A stretch of 64,000 nucleotides of DNA from Closterium sp. NIES-65. Lineage: Eukaryota > Streptophyta > Zygnematophyceae > Desmidiales > Closteriaceae. Positions within the stretch are counted from its first letter, which is position 1. Every line of letters begins with the position of its first letter. The position numbers and the translations under genes are program-made. The notes under the pieces are model-generated. The model saw only the letters and a program-made list of their open reading frames with translations. It did no database searches and had not been told where the DNA came from. Positions 31,172 through 43,410 of this stretch are shown here, piece after piece. The stretch covers positions 824,394-888,393 of the forward strand of contig CANXME010001443.1 of NCBI GenBank assembly GCA_948144175.1, in the 5' to 3' direction.

Positions 31172-33748
31172 TTAGAGGCGTACTCGAAGCATTGAGTTAT
31201 TCTTATATATGCTACGAGGCTCTACATAGCCATCACGATCCAGCAACTGCCTGCACCCCTTAACACCCAGATACTGCAGCATCTTCAACTCAGCCATATC
31301 CCAAGGTAGCTCCCTCAACCGCCAACACCCGTCCAAGATAAGCCGCCTCAGTCCAGCCAGCCGCACAAAGTGGGGAGGAAGCGAGGTGATGAGGGAGGAC
31401 GAGAGATTCAGCTCATTCAGGCACACAAGGCAGGTGAGAGAAGCAGGGAGCCGTTTCAACCCCTTGAAGTCTGATAGACTCAGCTTGCGCAGCGTGGTCA
31501 AGGCGCCAATGCCCTCCGGAATGTGAGTGAGCATGCACTCATGAACCTCCAACAACGTCAGCTGCTAAAGCCGCGTGATGCTCTCTGGCAGCTCAGACAA
31601 CTCCTGAGCATCGTGTATCAGCAGCACCCTCAGCTGGTGTAAGTTCGAGCCGATACTCTCTGAAAGACTGGAAATCTTGGCAGCATGATAGATCGCCAAG
31701 GTGCGCAGCTGGGGAAGGCATGTCAGCGGGAATGGAGGCTCGGTTGCAGAGTTTTCTAACACCAGCTCCAAATCCCTCAGAAGCGGCAGGCTCTTGCTGA
31801 AATCCAGTGCTTGGTCGATATGAACCCGAGACAGCTTCAGGTTTCTCAGATTTGGCAGCATTGGGGTTGTCAGCAGAGGGGCAGTGTCGTCCCTGCTCGC
31901 TAGACTCAGCTGCTCAAGAAACGACGGCAGAAATTGGACGGATTCAGGCTGCAACAGGCATTCGACAATCTCCAGGTGTTTGAGCCTCGTGAGTCGGTCC
32001 AGACGCATCGGAGGCCAGGAGAGCCATCGACACGAACGAACGGTCAGGGTTTGGAGACACTTCAGGGCTGAAAGTGATGCGGGCAGGTCGCGTAACCGAT
32101 TGCATGAGGCAATGTGGAGCTGCTTTAAGCTGCTGAGATTCCCCATGCTCTCCGGAAGGATCTCAATCTCGGACTGATTCAGCTCAAGCCTGGTTAGCGA
32201 TTTCAGCTGGGTGAACGAGGGTGGGAGTGGCTGTTTCTGAGAGTTGCCGTCCAGCAGAAGAGTATGCAGTTGCAGCAGCGCGCCAATGTCTTTAGGAAGG
32301 ATTAGCTGCTGCAACCTCACGAGGCAGAGAGTGGTGAGGGATGTGAGGCTGCCGAAGCCTGCTGGCAGCTGCTGAAACCCCTCGTAGTCGAGTATGAACA
32401 GGGTCTCCAGGGATGTGAGTAGGCTGAAAGAACCTGATAGGCTCGTGAGTGCGAGATTCTGTAGAACCAATGTTCTGAGGGCAGGAAGCTGACCGAAATT
32501 CTCGGGCAGGGTGGAGAGACTGCGGCAAATTAAAATCGTCAAGCTTGTCAAGGAACTCGAAAGAACCAGCTGCTGCGATTAGTCAGAAAGATTCTCGAGT
32601 GGCAGAAACTCCAGCACCAAAGTCTTGAGTGCTGCCAGCCGTCCAAAATTCGCAGGTAGGCTCGAGAACGAGGAACAGGAAGAAATCGTCAGGCTCTCCA
32701 AAGCGCTAAGACAGGTGAACTTGTCAGGCAGATGTGAAAAGTTTTTGCAGCTGCTAATACTCAGCTCGCGAAGGCACGGGAGAAGCTCCGCGATGTTTTC
32801 CGGGAAGCTGCTCGAGCTGGTTGGAGTTGGTAATCAGCAGCCGCTCGAGACGGCTACACGGTATTTCTGACGAAATCGTTAGGCAAGATTCCAAGGTCAG
32901 CAGCGGCAGTTGTGAGAGGGTGAGAGCAGCAGCGGGCTGATCGCGGGGAGGGATATCGATTCTATCTGAGATCGAAAGACTGGTGATGCTCGGAAGGCGA
33001 CGCAGACCCGCCAATCGCTTCGAGTTGACATAATACGAGGCGATTCGGAGAGCTGTCAGAGAGGAAAGGCTTGCGAGATGAGGCGATTCGAGCATTGACG
33101 GAGTTGTTAATGTGAGGGAGTGCAGGTGCTGGAGTCGGAAAAAAGAAGCTGGTTGTTTCATGAATGGCTGGAGGCAGAAGAGCGAAAGCTGCTTCAGCTT
33201 CGTGCAACCCTGGAATAGCCGATCCAGACCGGATTCGGTTACTGGGTGGTTGTCCTGGCTTATTCCGTGGTTTCTGAGTGTGATGCTATCTCCCACGTCA
33301 GCTTAGGGCATGACGACGCGAGGCGATCGAGGAGATCGTCGTTGATAGTCGTCACGCTGGCGTCGCACAGATGCAGACGGGTCAGATTCGGGAAGCAAGC
33401 GACAGCCGTCGCGAGGAATTCGAGAGGAACGTCGAGGTCTTCTCGGAGGGAAAGGGTGGAGACGGAGAGCTGCGCGAGTCGCCTCCAGCGACGGCAGACC
33501 GACGCGACGAGGAGATGGTAACCCGCGGAGGTTGCGGAGAGAGGGTGATGCGTTTGCGCGAAGTGCGACTGGTATAGCCGGTTATCGAGGCTAGGTGCGC
33601 GGTGGGGATGAAGGTACCTCGGCTTGGGTCCCAGGGAGGTCCACAGAGCGTCGCTTTCGACTGTGCGGGTGCCCGGATTCGCGGTGTGCCACAGGATTCG
33701 AATGAGAAGATCGTCAGAGAGGCGGTGAATGTGTGCGCGAGGCTCCAT
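31172..33748 (-). pseudogene. F-box/leucine-rich-repeat gene with several breaks
   Basis: The N-terminus (ATG at 33748) has an F-box, RLSDDLLIRILW, followed by a conserved-looking VCRRWRRLAQLS. Such proteins usually hand substrates to an SCF ubiquitin ligase. Downstream are LRRs of about 23 residues of the form LPxxFxxLxxLxxLxLxx, ending near 31172 (LKMLQYLGVKGCRQLL). The reading is broken by about two frame changes (near 33300 and 32800) and two in-frame stops (near 32573 and 31567), after each of which LRR sequence continues in the expected register. It could be a recent pseudogene, or a gene with unrecognised introns or base errors. There is no sign of transfer. Confidence 0.7.
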
Positions 33749-35185
33749 GATAACTCTAGGCCCTGAATGATAATGCTATAACGGATTAACTATATGTACG
33801 AAGTGGATCAACTAATCAGATCTGGTCGAGGCAACCAAGAACCCTGCTGTGGTACCTCGACTCTCCCGCCCGGCAGCGTTTGGTCACTCAATGCGATAGT
33901 TACCAATTTAGCGATGCTCGCGAGTGATCGCTGTGGAGCGAATGAATTGCAGGATGTGCAACCATGTGTTCCTGCCGAAAGGTACAGTTGGACGACCAAG
34001 CGGCTTGGTGACGAAGCGACTCATGCAATCCTTTTCGTGAAGATTCGTGATTCGCAGTTTCGTGACAACACAATCGTGTACTAGTGTCTGAACAATGTCT
34101 GTAAATCTACATTGCTCGGTTTTGTGTTCGAGCACCTGGTAACCGTCGCCGAGGATTCCCGGAATTGGGCCTTAACGCCTCTGAGGTTAGGGGCGGGTCC
34201 ATCTTTGCACATGTACAAATTTCAGATCCGTTACCACATTTTGGCATGTAACAGAACTACAAACGTACCAGAATCCATTTGACGCGAGACTGTGCATATA
34301 TGATGACATTTCGGAAACGTGCCCGGGGGCGTGCAGAACCCGTCCAAAGGTTCACTTCAAACACGTTTTGTGTCAAACACGTCATAAGTTAACCCCCGTT
34401 TTCGCAAAGTGCTTTTCCCCAACGAATCCCAGCTCCGTTACAGGTGCGAAAAAACCTCGCTCTATTGGGTAACCTCTCATCCCCAGATACTGTACCCCGC
34501 AGCGTTACTGCAACAGTCAAACTTGACTGTACACCAGGGCGAACTCCAAACATTTCCATTTTCCGAGTCGTACACTCAGAACTGGACAGGAAATGTTTGG
34601 AGTTTGCCCTGGTGTACAGTCAAGTTTGACTGGTGCATTGACATAAAAAATTAGGAAAAAACGGGAGTGTGCAAAGTTGGACCCGCCCCTAACCCTCTGA
34701 ACCGTCACGACTCCCCCCACCTCCCGCCTCCAACCACTGGTCAGGTCAGCCAAAGTCTTCAATTTCCTCCTTTGATTCAAAGCACGCCGACAGTCTGTGC
34801 GGTGCAGAGCGTTTAGCACAAATCCGAGATGTTTCTATATGTTTAACGGCGGGCGAAAAAGCGGTTGACATGGTCGAACTTTTGATATCTACCGATTTTT
34901 CACAGACCACACCAACCAACCTTGCAAGCTGGTTGACCTTGCATATCACACCGCACTTCCCTTGCGTCGGGAAATTACCCCGCGTAGACATAGACGAGAG
35001 TAAGTTTCCGTGTTACTAGCCATTTGATAGCAGCTGGAGTCGACTTTCTCTTTTGCTCAAACGTCTCGATTTCCCGCGCTGCAACGCGCACAAGACAAAC
35101 CGGACTCACGAACTCCTGAAAGGCGCAACGCGACAGACCCGTCGCCGGATCACGCGGTTCCGGCAAGGCGCGTGCGCGTAGGGTT
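33749..35185. other. Spacer upstream of the F-box/LRR gene
   Basis: No gene is supported. It contains the foldback at 34516-34630 and ends at the target site of copia C. Confidence 0.5.
34516..34630. repeat. Near-perfect 42-bp inverted repeat with 31-nt loop
   Basis: Arms 34516-34557 and 34589-34630 match at 41 of 42 positions by eye. A transcript of either strand would fold into one long hairpin. Each arm starts with GTCAAACTTGACTGTACACC. No target duplication was seen that would prove a MITE. Confidence 0.9.
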
Positions 35186-35190
35186 CGGGC

Positions 35191-35441
35191 TCTGAGACTT
35201 AAACGTAGTGAGTACGTGACTTAGCAGGTCACGAAAGTAGCAGTAGCGGGCTCCAAACTGGATCTGAAAGTTGAGAAATCAGGTTGCTTTCTAACCCAGG
35301 TTGCAAACAGAAAGTTTCACTATGAAAAATTGATACAATGAGGAAAACAGAACATGATATTTAAGCAATCTGAAATCCGAATTTCAATGTGCGCCTCGCG
35401 TAACGCGCCTCGTCGCGAATCCGAATTTCGTAACAGTAACC
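35191..35441 (-). repeat. 3' LTR of copia C, first part
   Basis: Matches 48302-48552 with one difference seen; the rest of this LTR is at 43060-43362, beyond element B. Confidence 0.95.
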
Positions 35442-35572
35442 TGTCAGATTATTATAGCTGATGCATGTTTGTAGGCTATAGTGGGGTAGCACATATGGGG
35501 TACAGTTTGCTAGGGTTGTATTTGTACCCAACTCTGACTTAGTCAATTCATTCCCGTTCAGTTAGTTTCACA
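35442..35572 (+). repeat. 5' LTR of copia B
   Basis: 131 bp, TGTCAG...TTCACA, identical by eye to 42924-43054. Confidence 0.95.
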
Positions 35573-35889
35573 TGGTATAGAGCGGGTCCCTCCTAAGGAC
35601 CGTCCTTTGGGCCCACCCACAATTTTTTTTTTCCTGCCCGGAGCGCGCCCTATTCTCCCCGAGGCGCGCTCCCCCTAGTGCGCGTCGAGCTGCCCTTGTG
35701 GCGCCCCGAGAGTCGCTGCGCGCGACTCATTTTTTTTCGCGCGCGCGGCCTAGGCCCCACTTCGCGCGGCCCTTACAGCCGCGCCGCGCCGCCCTCTCGG
35801 CTCTGCCGCGCCGCGCCGCCCTCAAGACGGCCGCGCGGCCTCTTCGTCGCTGCAGCAGGCCCCCCCCCGCTGCACCTCTGTCGGCCCCC

Positions 35890-36668
35890 GCAGCCGCCTT
35901 ACCTGACGGCCGCCGCCTCACCTGACGGCCCGCCGCCTCGACTTCTGGCCCGCCACCTCACCAGACGGCCCCCCCCGCCTCACCTGACGGCCCCACCGTC
36001 TCACCTGCTGGACCGCCACCTTACCTGACGGCCCCGCCGCCTCACCTGACGGCCCGCCGCCACCTTACCTGACGGCCCCGCCGCCTCACCTGACGGCCCG
36101 CCGCCTCACCTACTGGCCCGCCACCTGACCTGACGGCCCCGCCGCCTCACCTGACGGCCCGCCGCCTGACCTGCTGGCCCGCCACCTCACCTGACGGCCC
36201 GCCGCCTCACCCGCTGGCCCGCCACCTGACCTGACGGCCCCCGCCGCCTCACCTGCTGGCCCGCCACCTGACCTGACGGCCCCGCCGCCTCACCTGACGG
36301 CTCGCCACCTCGCCTGCTGGCCCGCCACCTGACGGCTCCGCCGTCCCCTGTCCCGGCCCCGCCGCTGCACCCTAACGGCCCCGCCGTCCCCTGTCCCGGC
36401 CCCGCAGCTGCACCCTGACGGCCCCGCCGAGCCGCCCAGCAGCAGCCGAGCCGCCCAGCCGCAGCCGAACCGCCCAGCAGCAGCTGAGCCGCCCAGCAGC
36501 AGCCGAGCCGCCCAGCAGCAGCCGAGCCGCCCAGCAGCAGCTGAGCCGCCCAGCAGCTGAGCCGCCCAGCAGCAGCCGAGCCGCCCAACAGCAGCTGAGC
36601 CGCCCAGCAGCAGCCGCGCCGCCCAGCAGCAGCCGAGCCGCCCCAGCAGCAGCCGAGCCGCCCCGGTA
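35890..36668 (+). repeat. Leader arrays of copia B
   Basis: Two arrays lie before gag: units around CCTGACGGCCC/CCGCCTCA to about 36345, and units around GAGCCGCCCAGCAGCAGCC at about 36425-36668. Confidence 0.85.
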
Positions 36669-39600
36669 CCCGAGCTACCCGAGCCGCCCGAGCCGCCCGA
36701 GCCGCCCGACCCAGCCCGAGCTGCCTGCTGCTGTCCTGCCCGACTCTCCTAGCCCGGTGAGACTTTCAGCTGCTACCATGGCCACCCCCAATGTTCTTAC
36801 TTTTGACGCTGAGGGGAGGGCCATTGACTTTGCCGTCTGGATTGAAGACCTGCAGCTGTACTTACTGTGTGATGCGATAGATGAGGTCTCTCTCTTTGAC
36901 TTTGTCTCTGGCGCTGTCCCTGCCCCGCCTGCTGATGCTGCCTCTACTGCTCGCTCCAAGTGGGCGACCCGCGATGCTGCTGCACGTCTTGCTGTGCGTC
37001 GCCACCCTCCCTTCCTCTGAGCGTGCCCACTTTAGTCAGTGCAAGACCGCTCAGGCCTTGTACGACGCTGTAGTTGCACGCTACTCCTCCCCTTCCTCCG
37101 CTACCCTTAGCCGCCTCATGCTACCGTTTCTCTTCCCTGACCTCGCTTCCTTTCCCACTGTTGCTGACCTAGTTACCCACCTCCGCGCTAGTGACACCCG
37201 CTACCGTGCTGCCCTTCCTGCTGAGTTCCGCGCTGCGAACCCTCCTCCCATGTACATTACTCTCTACTTTCTCGTCACCCGTCTCCCTGAGTCCCTTCGT
37301 GTCGTTAGGGACCAGTTTCTCTCTGTCTGTCCCACCACTCTCACTATCGACCTCCTTGAGGAGTCCCTGCTAGCGGCTGAGAAGAGTATTGTCGCTGTAG
37401 GGGCCTCTCGGGGTGACCCTCGCACCCCCATCTTTGAGGGGTGTGGTCCTTCCCCCCTGCTGCCCTCTGTCGCCTCTGCCGCTGCGGCCGACCTCGCTGG
37501 TTTTGAGTCGGTCGGCGCGGCGTCTGCCCCCAGCGGCAGACGCCGCTCTGGCAAGGGCAAGGGGGGCAAGGGGGCGGGTGGAGCTAGAGGGGGCGGTGGA
37601 GGAGGCGCTGGGGGTGGAGGGGGGAGTGGGAGTGGCGGTGGGGGTGGTGGCGGGAGTGGAGGTACTAGTGGTGGCGGTGGAGGCGGAGGGTGGCGGCGGA
37701 GGTGGTAGCGGAGGAGGCGGTGGGAGCGGTGGGAGCGACGGTCCTGGTGGGGGAGGTGGCGGTGGAGACGGGGGTGGCGGTGGAGGCGGGGGTGGCGGTG
37801 GAGGCGGGGGTCGGAGTGGCTCGTCCCAGCGGAGCAGCTCTGGGGGTGGTCAGCGCCAGCAGCAGCAGCAGCAGCAGCAGCCGCAGCAGCAGCAGCGCTC
37901 TCGCACCGTCCCCGGCCCTCAGCAGCTCCGTGAGTGGTACTTGCAGCGTCAGCGCGGTGGTGCACTTGGTCCCTGCCCCTACGTTCTTCGCACCGGTGAC
38001 CGTGCGGGGGAGAGGTGTGGGGGCGCCCACACAGCCCGTCGCTGCTTTGGCCGCCTGACCGACGCCTGGCGTCAGCAGTTTCCGGAGGCCGCTGAGATCC
38101 CCCGCTGGGGAGAGCTGTCTAGGGCTGGAGTAGCTATTTATGATCTTGACTTTGATGCTATTCTCTCTGCTATGTATGCTGTGACTGGTAGTGATGAGGA
38201 TGACTGTTACCGGTGTTTCCCCGCCCGACCCGGGCATTGGTACTGCCGCGTCAGGTACTAGTGAGGCTGCAGCTCTAGGTGCCAGTGCGTCTGTGCTCTC
38301 AGGTGCTGGTGAGTCCGCGCTCTCAGGTACTGTGTCGGCTTCGGCCTCTCACACCTTCACCCTTGACTCTGGAGCGTCTCGCTCCTTCTTTAGGGACCGC
38401 ACCACTCTCACGCCGCTGAGTCGGCCGGTTGCGGTGTCCCTGGCTGACCCCTCTGGGGGACCTGTCCTGTCTCGCTTCTCCACTGTCCTCCCGTGTCCAG
38501 CGGCCCCCTCTGGCACCCTGACTGGTCTCTACCTCCCCTCGTTCTCGACGAACTTGGTGAGTGGTGCTGACCTCCAGGATGCAGGTGTCCACCAGTTCAC
38601 CCCTGCTCGTCAGCGGGTGACCCACTGTACGGAGGCGGATACAGGTCGTCACCTGGCTACGTTTACACGTCGGCCAGGGTCGAGCCTGTACACACTGACC
38701 ACTGCTTCTCCTCCAGGTGCTGCGTCTGGTAGAGTCCCTTCGTCTGGTCAGGTGTTTGATGCAGCGTCCAGGTCTGGTCCTGAGTCTGCCCCCTGTTCGT
38801 GTCGTCGTCTGTCTCACGAGACCCTCCTCTGGCACCACCGCCTTGGCCACCCCTCTCTGCTTCGGCTCAGAGGCATGGCCTCGCGGGTCCTTGTGTCTGG
38901 TCTTCCCCGGTCCCTCCCTCCCCTTCCTCCGGGCCCTGGCCCTGCCTGTGTCCCCTGTGTCGAGGGGCGCCTGCGTGCTGCCCCTCACTCCTCCCAGTTT
39001 CCTCCGACAGAGGCCCCGTTGCAGACGCTTCACATGGACGTGTGGGGCCCAGCCCGCGTCCGTGGACAGGGTCAGGAGCGCTACTTCCTGCTGGTGGTTG
39101 ACGACTACTCGCGTTACACCACAGTCTTCCCCTTGCGCAGCAAGGGTGAGGTCACTGAGGTGTTGATCGCCTGGATCCGCGCAGCTCGTCTTCAGCTTCG
39201 GAGGAGCTTTGGCTCTGACTTCCCTGTTTTGCGTCTGCACTCGGACAAGGGCGGAGAGTTCTCCTCTGGCCTCCTGAGTGCCTAATGTCGTGTGCGAGGC
39301 ATCCGTCAGACCTTCACGCTTCCGGACTCACCACAGCAGAATGGGATTGCTGAGCGCCGCATTGCATGGTCATGGACGTCGCTCGTACGTCCATGATGCA
39401 TGCGGCTGCTCCCCATTTTCTGTGGCCGTTTGCGGTCAGGTACGCTGCGCACCAGATCAACCTCCACCCCAGGGTCTCTCGACCGGAGACCTCCCCAGCC
39501 CTGCTGTGGACGGGGAAGGTTGGCGATGCGTCGGCGTTCCGGGTCTGGGGATCTCGGGCGTTTGTTCGCGACCTGTCTGCGGACAAGCTGTCCCCTCGTG

Positions 39601-39894
39601 CTTCTCCCTGCGTCTTCCTGGGGTTCCCCCCCGACGCCCCTGGGTGGCAGTTTTACCACCCCACCTCTCGACGTGTTCTGTCCTCCCAGGACGTCACGTT
39701 CGACGAGTCGGTACCCTACTACCGCCTCTTCCCCTACCGCACTCCGTCCCTCCCCCCGCCCCCGCTCTTCTTGGTACCAGGCCCCCCCCCGGTAGTCCCC
39801 CTCCCCCCTCAGGGTCCTGCCCCTTCAGGTGTGTCCCAGGTAGACGCGGTCGAGCCTGTCGAGGTCACTGGTGACTCTGGTGCTGCTGCGGGAG

Positions 39895-40115
39895 CTGAGC
39901 CTGGGGGTACTGTGCCTGGGGGTGCTGAGCCTGGAGGTGTCGAGCCTGGGGGGTGCTGTTCCTGGGGGTGCTGAGCCTGGGGGTGCTGAGCCTGGGGGTG
40001 TTGAGCCTGGGGGTGCTGTGCCTGGGGGTGCTGAGCCTGGGGGTGCTGAGCCTGGGGGTGCTGTGCCTGGGGGTGCTGAGCCTGGGGGTGCTGAGCCTGG
40101 GGGTGCTTCGTCTCG
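39895..40115 (+). repeat. 15-bp array in the pol region of copia B
   Basis: About 14 units near GGTGCTGAGCCTGGG, coding for a five-residue repeat of the type GGAEP between the integrase and RT regions. Confidence 0.9.
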
Positions 40116-42923
40116 CCGGGAGCCACTCTCCCCACAGGAGCTGCGTGAGTGGTTTACCAGACGCTGGAGGCGTGCTGCTGGTGCTGGTGGTTCTTCGCCT
40201 GCAGTGGGTACTGCTGCCGCGCGTCCCGACGGTGCTCGTACTGTGGGTGCTGGAGCTGCTCGGTCTTGGAGTTCTCCTGGAGCTGGTGCTGCTGAGGGTG
40301 TTGGCGCTGAGCCTGCCGCTGGTGGTCCGACTGACAGTGCTCGTGGTGCTGCTGCTAGGGGTTCTGGAGCTTCTGGAGGTGCTGCTGGAGGTGCTGCTGG
40401 CGTGGGTGCTCCTGAAGGGGGGACTGGTGCTGTTCCTGCTGTTTCTGGTGTCGCCGTGCGGCCTCGACCGTACTTCGTTCCGCTCCTGCAGCAGGTTCTT
40501 GGTCTTGCACCTCCTCCTGCTTCCTTAGAGGGTCCACAGCCTGTTCGGTCACAGCCACAGCTACAGCCTGCCTCCCCTTTGCCTGCTCCTTCTCCCTACG
40601 CTGGTCCGACTGGAGGTCTTACTGAGCGTCGTGAGCCTGCGTCTCGTCCTGCGTCGCCTGTTCGTACTGAGCGCGCTAGTGGTCGCGGGTCGCGTCAGCG
40701 TCCTCCTCCTGTCCCTGGCACGCACCGGATGTCACTGCGTCCGTCCACTGCTCCTCTGCGTGCCCCTTTGCCTTCTCCTCCTGCTTCCTCTCTTCCTGCT
40801 CTTGCCGACCCGGAGTCGGACTCTCTTCGTGCTGCCAGTCCTACTGTCACGCGTCTCCTTGCTACTGCAGTCACTGACCCTTCCTTTGAGTCGTCTGCTG
40901 CGTCTGCCCTTGTCACTGAGCTTGTCGACTTTGCTGCGCGCTGTCGTCTAGACTACGCTGCTCGTCTTGTCGCTGAGTCTGAGTCCGCCTGTCCTCTGTC
41001 CGTCGGGGGTGAGTGTGCCCTTGGCACGGACGTCCTAGAGGACAGGCAGGAGGAGTTACAGTGTCTAGCGGCTGCTTCACCTCATCTCGCGTCTGTACTG
41101 CTTGCCCCTGAGGGAGACCCGGATGCACTAGACATCCCGACTCCGCGTTCTTACGCGGAGGCCGTAGAGGGTCCCTACTCCTCTCAGTGGCAGGCAGCTA
41201 TGGATGCAGAGATGGCTTCCTGGAAGTCCACAGGCACCTACGTTGACGCGGTTCCCCCTCCTTGGGCGAACATCGTCAGTGGCATGTGGATCTTCAGGGT
41301 GAAGCGGCCGCCGGGCTCCCCGCCTGTCTTCAAGGCGCGTTACGTGGCTCGTGGCTTCAATCAGCGGCAGGGAGTTGACTACTTTCAGACCTTCTCTCCC
41401 ACCCCGAAGATGACCACTCTTCGGGTGCTGCTGCACATTGCCGCTCAGCGCGACTACGAGCTTCACTCCCTCGACTTCAGCACTGCGTTCCTGCAGGGTA
41501 GCCTGCACGAGGAGATCTGGCTGCGCCGTCCGCCTGGCTTCACTGGGACTTTCCCTCCTGGCACCCAGTGGAGCCTCCGACGGCCAGTCTACAGTCTCCG
41601 CTAGGCACCGCGTGAGTGGCACGACACACTGAGGACTACGCTTGCGGCTCTTGGGTTTGCTCCTTCTACTGCTGACCCGTCGCTGTTTCTTCGCACCGAC
41701 ACTTCCCTGCCGCCGTTCTACATCCTCGTGTACGTCGACGACTTGGTCTTTGCCACAGCGGACACTGCTGGACTCGCCTACGTGAAGTCCGAGCTGCTGA
41801 AGAGACACACGTGCACAGACCTGGGTGAACTGCGCAGCTACCTTGGCTTGCAGATCACTCGGGACAGAGCACGTCGCACCATTACCCTGACTCAGTCACA
41901 CATGGTGCAGCAGGTCCTTCAGCGCTTCGGCTTCACGTACTCCTCGCCTCAGGCCACTCCTCTGCCTACTCGCCACTCACTCTCAGCTCTGCCTTCGGAT
42001 GAGTCCGTAGAGTCGAGTGGTCCGTATGTAGAGCTTGTTGGCTGCCTCATGTACCTGATGACCTGCACACGACCTGACCTTGCATACCCTCTGAGCATTC
42101 TTGCACGCTATGTTGCTCCTGGGAGACACAGACCGGAGCACATGGCTGCAGCGAAGAGGGTATTGCGCTACCTGTGCAGTACGTCGGGCATGGGGCTAGT
42201 GCTTGGAGGGCGGAGTCCAGTGGTCCTTACCGGCCACGCGGACGCTTCTTGGGCTGACGACCAGGCTACGCAGCGGTCGTCACAGGGTTACACCTTCAGC
42301 CTTGGTTCCGGTTCTGTCTCGTGGCGGTCTACTCGCTCGTCTTCGGTTCTCGGCTCCAGTTGTGAGGCTGAGATCTACGCCGGGGCCATGGCTGCACAGG
42401 AGCTTCGCTGGCTCACCTACCTGCTGACCGACCTTGGAGAGCCGCCTCGTTCTCCTCCAGTGCTGTACGTAGACAACAAGGCCATGCTGGCCTTGTGTCG
42501 AGAGCAGCGCTTGGAGCACAGAACGAAGCACATTGCTCTCCGCTACTTCCTTGCTCGTGAGCTGCAGCAGCGTGGTCAGTTGCGACTTGCTTACGTGGCC
42601 TCTGAGGCCAACACTGCTGATGTGTTCACCAAGGCACTTGCGCCTTGTGACCATCAGCGCTTTTGTACCCAGCTGGGTCTTGTACCTGTCTTGCCTCACT
42701 TGCTCTCTTCTTGACTTTACTTGTACTTTGTCATATATATACCTGCTCCTGCTTGTCTAGTTTTATATATATGTCTGTACTCCTGCATGTGAACTGGCCT
42801 CTGGCCCTGCTCTTGTGCTCGGACTGTGTGGTGACTTTGTGATCCACCCTGAGCTTGCTTTGCTTTGCTTTGCTTGACTGGTCTTGTGACCCCTTGTTCT
42901 CCCCCACTTTGCCTATGGGGGTG

Positions 42924-43054
42924 TGTCAGATTATTATAGCTGATGCATGTTTGTAGGCTATAGTGGGGTAGCACATATGGGGTACAGTTTGCTAGGGTTG
43001 TATTTGTACCCAACTCTGACTTAGTCAATTCATTCCCGTTCAGTTAGTTTCACA
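42924..43054 (+). repeat. 3' LTR of copia B
   Basis: 131 bp, preceded by a purine-rich tract (TATGGGGGTG) and followed by the target duplication TAACC. Confidence 0.95.
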
Positions 43055-43059
43055 TAACC

Positions 43060-43362
43060 GGCATTGAAAACCGAAATTCAAACTGAACCGTCGGTGAAAC
43101 CGACTTTCTTCAACTCCACCGAACACCGCCTCCAGAAAGGTTGGGAAAATTCTGGCGGTCCAGAACGTTCTCCCTTCTCTTCCTCCTCAAACCCTCGTTT
43201 TCACCAGCTCTTCCTCAGGATCTCTCACCTAACTCTTCCCACCGTCAGAACTCGTTATTCCAGCCTATTCTCTCCCACCGCCATAGGTAAGGCAATTTCC
43301 AAGTGTCCTGTTATGTCGTTTTCATGCTCTAGAGTCGGTGCAGCGGCGAACCACTTCTAACA
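43060..43362 (-). repeat. 3' LTR of copia C, second part
   Basis: Continues the LTR begun at 35191; matches 48553-48855 with one difference seen. Confidence 0.95.
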
Positions 43363-43410
43363 ATCTCCCCTGTGGTTTGCTGCTGCCAACCTTAGATCTG
43401 AAAATCTTAA

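Larger units (their letters stand above)
35442..43054 (+). mobile_element. Ty1/copia retrotransposon B nested in an LTR of C
   Basis: It has very short LTRs of 131 bp (35442-35572 and 42924-43054), identical by eye, and a target duplication TAACC (35437-35441 and 43055-43059). A tRNA-Met-like primer site TGGTATAGAGC follows the left LTR. Parts: GC-rich leader with arrays (35890-36668), gag from 36778, protease (LDSGASRSF) near 38350, integrase about 38800-39500, RT (YVDDL) about 41270-42050 and RNase H to about 42700. The coding region is broken, with roughly half a dozen breaks. The identical LTRs mark a very recent insertion, later than that of C. Confidence 0.95.

Noticed and set aside
37264-37965. 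Proline- and histidine-rich frame opposite the gag region of copia B
   Set aside because: Antisense of a Gly-rich coding stretch; no independent support.
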